A stretch of DNA of 64,000 nt from Letharia columbiana (lineage: Eukaryota > Ascomycota > Lecanoromycetes > Lecanorales > Parmeliaceae). Each line of letters opens with the position of its first letter. The first letter of the stretch is position 1. Below are positions 60,500-64,000 of this stretch, in pieces. The position numbers and the translations under genes are program-made. The stretch covers positions 62,001-126,000 of the forward strand of contig NW_023501099.1 of assembly GCF_014066305.1 (NCBI RefSeq). The letters run 5' to 3'. A model generated the notes under the pieces. The model ran no database searches and was not told the origin of the DNA. It saw nothing but the letters and a program-made list of their open reading frames with translations.

Positions 60500-61060
60500 T
60501 CAAGGTCTTTATTTTCGACCCGAGGTCCTTTTCTGGACTTTTATTCATTGATGATGGCGCAATCTTCCTTTCGTGGTCATTTAGCGAGCATGGGCCCGAA
60601 GACAAAAGAAAGAGGAGATCATGGCGTCTCGGGAGTGGCATCAAAGCCACTGGCATGATCTGGGAGAGCATCTACCAGGGACCCGCTCTTTTCCCTTCAA
60701 GGCATCACAGCAGGGCTGCGGTTGGTTACATGATACCACTACACCGTCATTCTCATCGTGGCCAGCGTCATGTATGTAAGCATCCCTTCCTTGACCTGAT
60801 ATCAGGCAGGAAAATATCAGTCTATTTTCTCACACAATCTTTGCCACTTAGAACCTTCCTTTTCCTAATGCCATGATGAGACCGGCGGTCGCAGCCTGTG
60901 TGAATCGGCGTTATAATTCCTTTAAAGTACATAGAGCGTGGCTCGATAAGTGCTTGGGGCCTATGCTCGCTTTTGCGGGAGGACTTTGTCTTTTCAATCT
61001 GTCATTAACCACTATTCGCTCATCAATCTGAAGATATTTTGCTGACTGTTGTCTGTCTAG
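60500..61060. other. 3' flank or long intron of NOT4
   Basis: If splicing runs from the GTGGGT donor at 60438 to the CTAG acceptor ending at 61060, this is most of a 623-nt intron. If not, it is the 3' UTR and intergenic spacer. No other feature was seen. Confidence 0.4.
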
Positions 61061-62964
61061 ACTCATCAAACTTTTCCTCTCGGCAGGACTCAATTCAACC
61101 AATCAATCGTCCGCTCACGGACTCCTCATTCACTACACCTATAGTAACTTCTTTGTCAAGCAAGCCTGCCGTTAAGATCACTCCAACCCATACGCCAGTC
61201 AATCCAGGACTATCACTACCTCAAGACTTCCCGCCCTTGGTTGCTCCGCAACCTCCACCCCCCGCACCTCCTCGCCCTCAACGCAAAGTCACAACCAGTG
61301 CAGCTATCAAGCCAGTCATCCCTGTTCTTCCAAATCCTTCTTCCAAACCCACATCCATGCAAAAAGACCCGCAACAGAGCGAGCAAGCCGGCAGTACCGA
61401 GCCCGGTATTCATTCAGTGCCCGAAGCCAGTGTGAAATCCAAGCCAAAGGAAGACGCAGCATCCTTGGGCATGCCCGAGGCCAAGACTGCACCGAAACCA
61501 AGTAAAACCTCGCCTGCTAACTCTTCCAAGCCCGCGGACAAGAAATCGCGGCCTAGCAAGCTCGATATTGCTGCAGCCAAGGATGCAACGAAGAAGAATA
61601 AAAATGCGACAGACATTGCAGGAGTAGTAAGCGGCCCCGGGCCTTCTCAGCCCCCTACTCCTGCCACAGCTGTTTCACAGGCATCTGCTTCATCTGCGAC
61701 GCGCCCAAACCAATTTCGACCAACCCGTGTACCTCCTTTGCCAAAGGCCGAAACACGACCAGCTTCGCCTGCAATGGCTCCTACGATTACGAGTAAGCAG
61801 CCATCGCGACGGCCCAGTATCACTTCCATCGACCGGCCTGGGACACCAGCGAGCGAGAAGTTCTGGGACAACATGTCGTTTGCCTCTACAACATTGTCTC
61901 GAGCTAATTCGCCTCCTCCAAGTAAGGTCGGATCAGCACCTGTGAGGCAAGTCACAAAGAGTCAGCAAAAGAAAGAGAGACAAGCACGTGCAAAGCAGGC
62001 GGAAGAAGCCTCCAAAGTCGAGGAGATTCCTGCCAAGGTTGAGGAGCCAATGCAGGCACCTATTATTGGAAGAAAGAAGAAGGCAAAGAAAGAAAAGACG
62101 CAGGGTAGTGCAGACTCTACGCCTACCGTCACACGGCCGACATCTCCTGTGCCCAAAGAAGAAGAAGCAGTGGAGGAAAAAGCGGAGCCGGTCACACCAA
62201 TTAGAGAGGGCAAGAAGACAGCCTCCAAGATTGCAGCAGACATGAAAGAGCCGGACACACCGTCAAGTCCCGCCACTCCGGCTTCAAATGATCCGCAAAA
62301 AGCCTCACTCACAGCTGCATCAATCTTTGCCAGTCTATTGAAATCCGGTGAGCTCAGTTCCACCGTGTCCGAGCTTTTCAAGAGTGTCCCCGGACTCAAT
62401 TACCGTTTCGAAGGCCTTGAGCTAGATCTAGCTGTTGCGGATGATTCAATGGTTTCGGACAGCCAGATGCACTCTCTGGACCAAGGCGAGGCAATCACTA
62501 TCCAAAAAAGCCCAACCAACCATGTGGTCGTGCTCCCGGACCGCAGCGCTCTGCGTGGCTTGACTGCCGCCCAAGCAGCGCGCTATCTTGAATTGAGAAA
62601 GCAAGCTTTGGCGAACGGTGATGTACCGTCTAATCAAGCTCTCGCCGGTCTCGTCCCTGTTCTTCCACAAGTTAGTCTGCCTGTTGCACGGTTTACATCT
62701 CGGGCTTCTTCGGAAGACCAGAAGCTGCCCAACCATTTTGCTGCTCCTGCGCCAGGACCTACACCTCTTTCTGCGCAAATGCAGAAGTATGGCGCTATGG
62801 AGGGGTCTAGAGATGAGAGTTTCCTGAAGAGAATTCCAAGCGTTAGCGTTGAGAGGGCTGAGCAGGATTTGTCGCTTAGTAGGAAGGAAACGGAGGTTGT
62901 GGAGAAGAAGCTGAACGCGTTGTTGAAGAAAAACAGAAGGTTATTGTTTGGGAGTGCTCACTAG
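61061..62964 (+). CDS. Probable alternative C-terminal exon of NOT4
   Basis: The open frame from 61061 to 62964 encodes about 634 residues. It is Pro/Ser/Lys-rich at first (LPQDFPPLVAPQPPPPAPP), then lysine-rich (QQKKERQARAKQAEE). It ends with a helical domain (SIFASLLKSGELSSTVSELFKSVPGLNYRFEGLE, DRSALRGLTAAQAARYLELRKQAL). As I recall, fungal NOT4 proteins often end with such a domain. Splicing from NOT4 residue codon at 60437 into 61061 keeps the frame and gives 1,439 residues in total. A Met at 61039 would allow a separate gene instead, but a fused transcript is more likely. Confidence 0.6.
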
Positions 62965-63880
62965 GAGCCAAGAATGTTGTTGGAGATGGCTTCGTTGCAG
63001 GGAATATGTAAGGCTTCGTGCGAAGCTTTTGAAGAGATGGAAAATGAGCCCGATAAGGGAAATATAACATTGTACCGCAATTTGGACTGGGCTGAAAGGA
63101 AACCGACGTTTCTTGCGAATGGTATCAGCATTGGTAGGCTGATAGGAGCTCGGCATATTGAGCTACAAAGAGCTTGGATCTTCAGTGGCCGTAAAGCCTG
63201 TTTTGAGAAGGAACGTCTTGTGATTGGTATCATTCAGCATCGATGGACATGATAGGGAGGAGCTTGGCTGTTGAGCTCGGCGTACAAAGCGCTTGTATTG
63301 TCGGGTGCTGAGCCCTAGGTGTATTTGTATTTCTAGCAAGCATTAGGTAGACAGTTCGCTTGATGCGACAGGAAGCAAGCACTTCGCTTTTTGTGTATCT
63401 GTGCTGATTGATGGTTACCTTACCCTGGTTGGAGGGTGGAGGAAGAGAGAGCGTGCTGCTGCTTCTTCTCTAACACATTTCCCGTTAGAGGATTCAACTA
63501 CGCCGCTCGTGTAGAGTAGCAGACAGTCTCCAGAGTAGCCAGCAACTCGTCCCGTCACACATTCCCTGAACGGAGAGATTGTTGTCTTCAGAGGAAGTGG
63601 AAAGTGGAGGGCAAGGTGATTCGGTAACTGGTGTTTTTTCCCTGATAGATAGGCAATCAGACGGTATGTCACTTCTTCAAGCATAGATTAATGGTAGATG
63701 GATTTCTATGGTGGAATGAAATGAGAAAGACTTGCGGTTTCCATATAACCTCCCACCATCCCCTCCTGCATCTAATGTAAAACCCAGATCCTCAAATATC
63801 CCATGCAGCTTCGTTACTGGCAAGGATCTTTTGGTCAGATCGCACTCCCACGAATCTGCCTGGTATACCCCAGAAGCCAA
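62965..63880. other. Intergenic
   Basis: Contains the 3' flank of the NOT4 unit and that of the gene at the right edge. Short open frames only; no repeats were seen. Confidence 0.45.
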
Positions 63881-64000
63881 TCATGCGCCAATGACAGCTC
63901 CATACTTGACCATCTGCTCAACCTTGCCTTTATCTCTCTGATCACCGTTTTCTGATTCGAAACCAGGCAGTGGCCATGGCTGGGGATACTTGATGCCGGC
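63881..64000 (-). CDS. C-terminal end of an unidentified gene (cut by right edge)
   Basis: A frame open to the window edge reads AGIKYPQPWPLPGFESENG and ends KYGAVIGA with TGA at 63883-63881. Only 39 residues are visible, so the family cannot be named. The upstream part of the gene lies beyond 64000. Confidence 0.35.
   Translation of the reverse strand, partial: AGIKYPQPWPLPGFESENGDQRDKGKVEQMVKYGAVIGA

Overview
The window is nuclear DNA of a filamentous ascomycete (Pezizomycotina; Dothideomycetes is my guess, with low confidence). The evidence is short GT-AG introns of mostly 47-80 nt, fungal-only families (Zn2Cys6 regulators, HET domain, NACHT STAND protein, Kex2-type repeat precursor) and housekeeping genes of fungal type (TSR2, SUP35/eRF3, BUD22, NOT4, MTAP, complex I 30 kDa subunit, IND1). 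I worked out exon structures by reading splice sites and checking that the summed coding length is a multiple of three. Where it is not, I say so.

Layout. 0-15 kb: the N-terminus of a KpsF/GutQ-like SIS-domain protein runs off the left edge, followed by 2 kb of gene-poor DNA with two large fold-back repeats, an Rgt1-like zinc-cluster regulator, TSR2, a long alpha/beta hydrolase with a repeated disordered tail, a BSD-domain protein and 3.5 kb without clear genes. 15-22.4 kb: a 1,700-residue NACHT/ankyrin-like NLR with a nearly identical tandem repeat pair and two opposite frame breaks, then a NADAR-domain N-glycosidase gene broken by a 5-bp duplication. 22.4-30 kb: AT-rich relic DNA, a Rossmann-fold reductase divergent from a second Zn2Cys6 regulator, with duplicated and palindromic DNA between them, then 2 kb of low-complexity DNA. 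30-37 kb: conserved genes IND1, a RanGTP-binding protein and SUP35 with a Q/N/Y/G-rich prion-like N-terminus. 37-49 kb: an accessory region with a HET-domain protein, a membrane orphan, a Kex2-processed repeat precursor and two convergent secreted orphans. 49.7-63 kb: a Git1-like transporter, MTAP, BUD22, a polytopic membrane orphan, the 30 kDa complex I subunit and NOT4 with an alternative long C-terminus. A gene fragment runs off the right edge.

How they fit together. The conserved blocks cover ribosome and translation work (TSR2, BUD22, SUP35), mitochondrial complex I (IND1 assembly factor plus the 30 kDa subunit), mRNA decay (NOT4), nuclear transport (RanGTP-binding protein) and methionine salvage (MTAP). 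The accessory blocks hold gene types linked to non-self recognition in fungi (NLR, HET) and small secreted products. The most novel candidate is the secreted precursor at 44735-45497. It has a signal peptide, four copies of a helix-like motif ending in GF(V/N)P, and six Lys-Arg cleavage sites that alternate 12-residue spacers with roughly 30-40-residue peptides.
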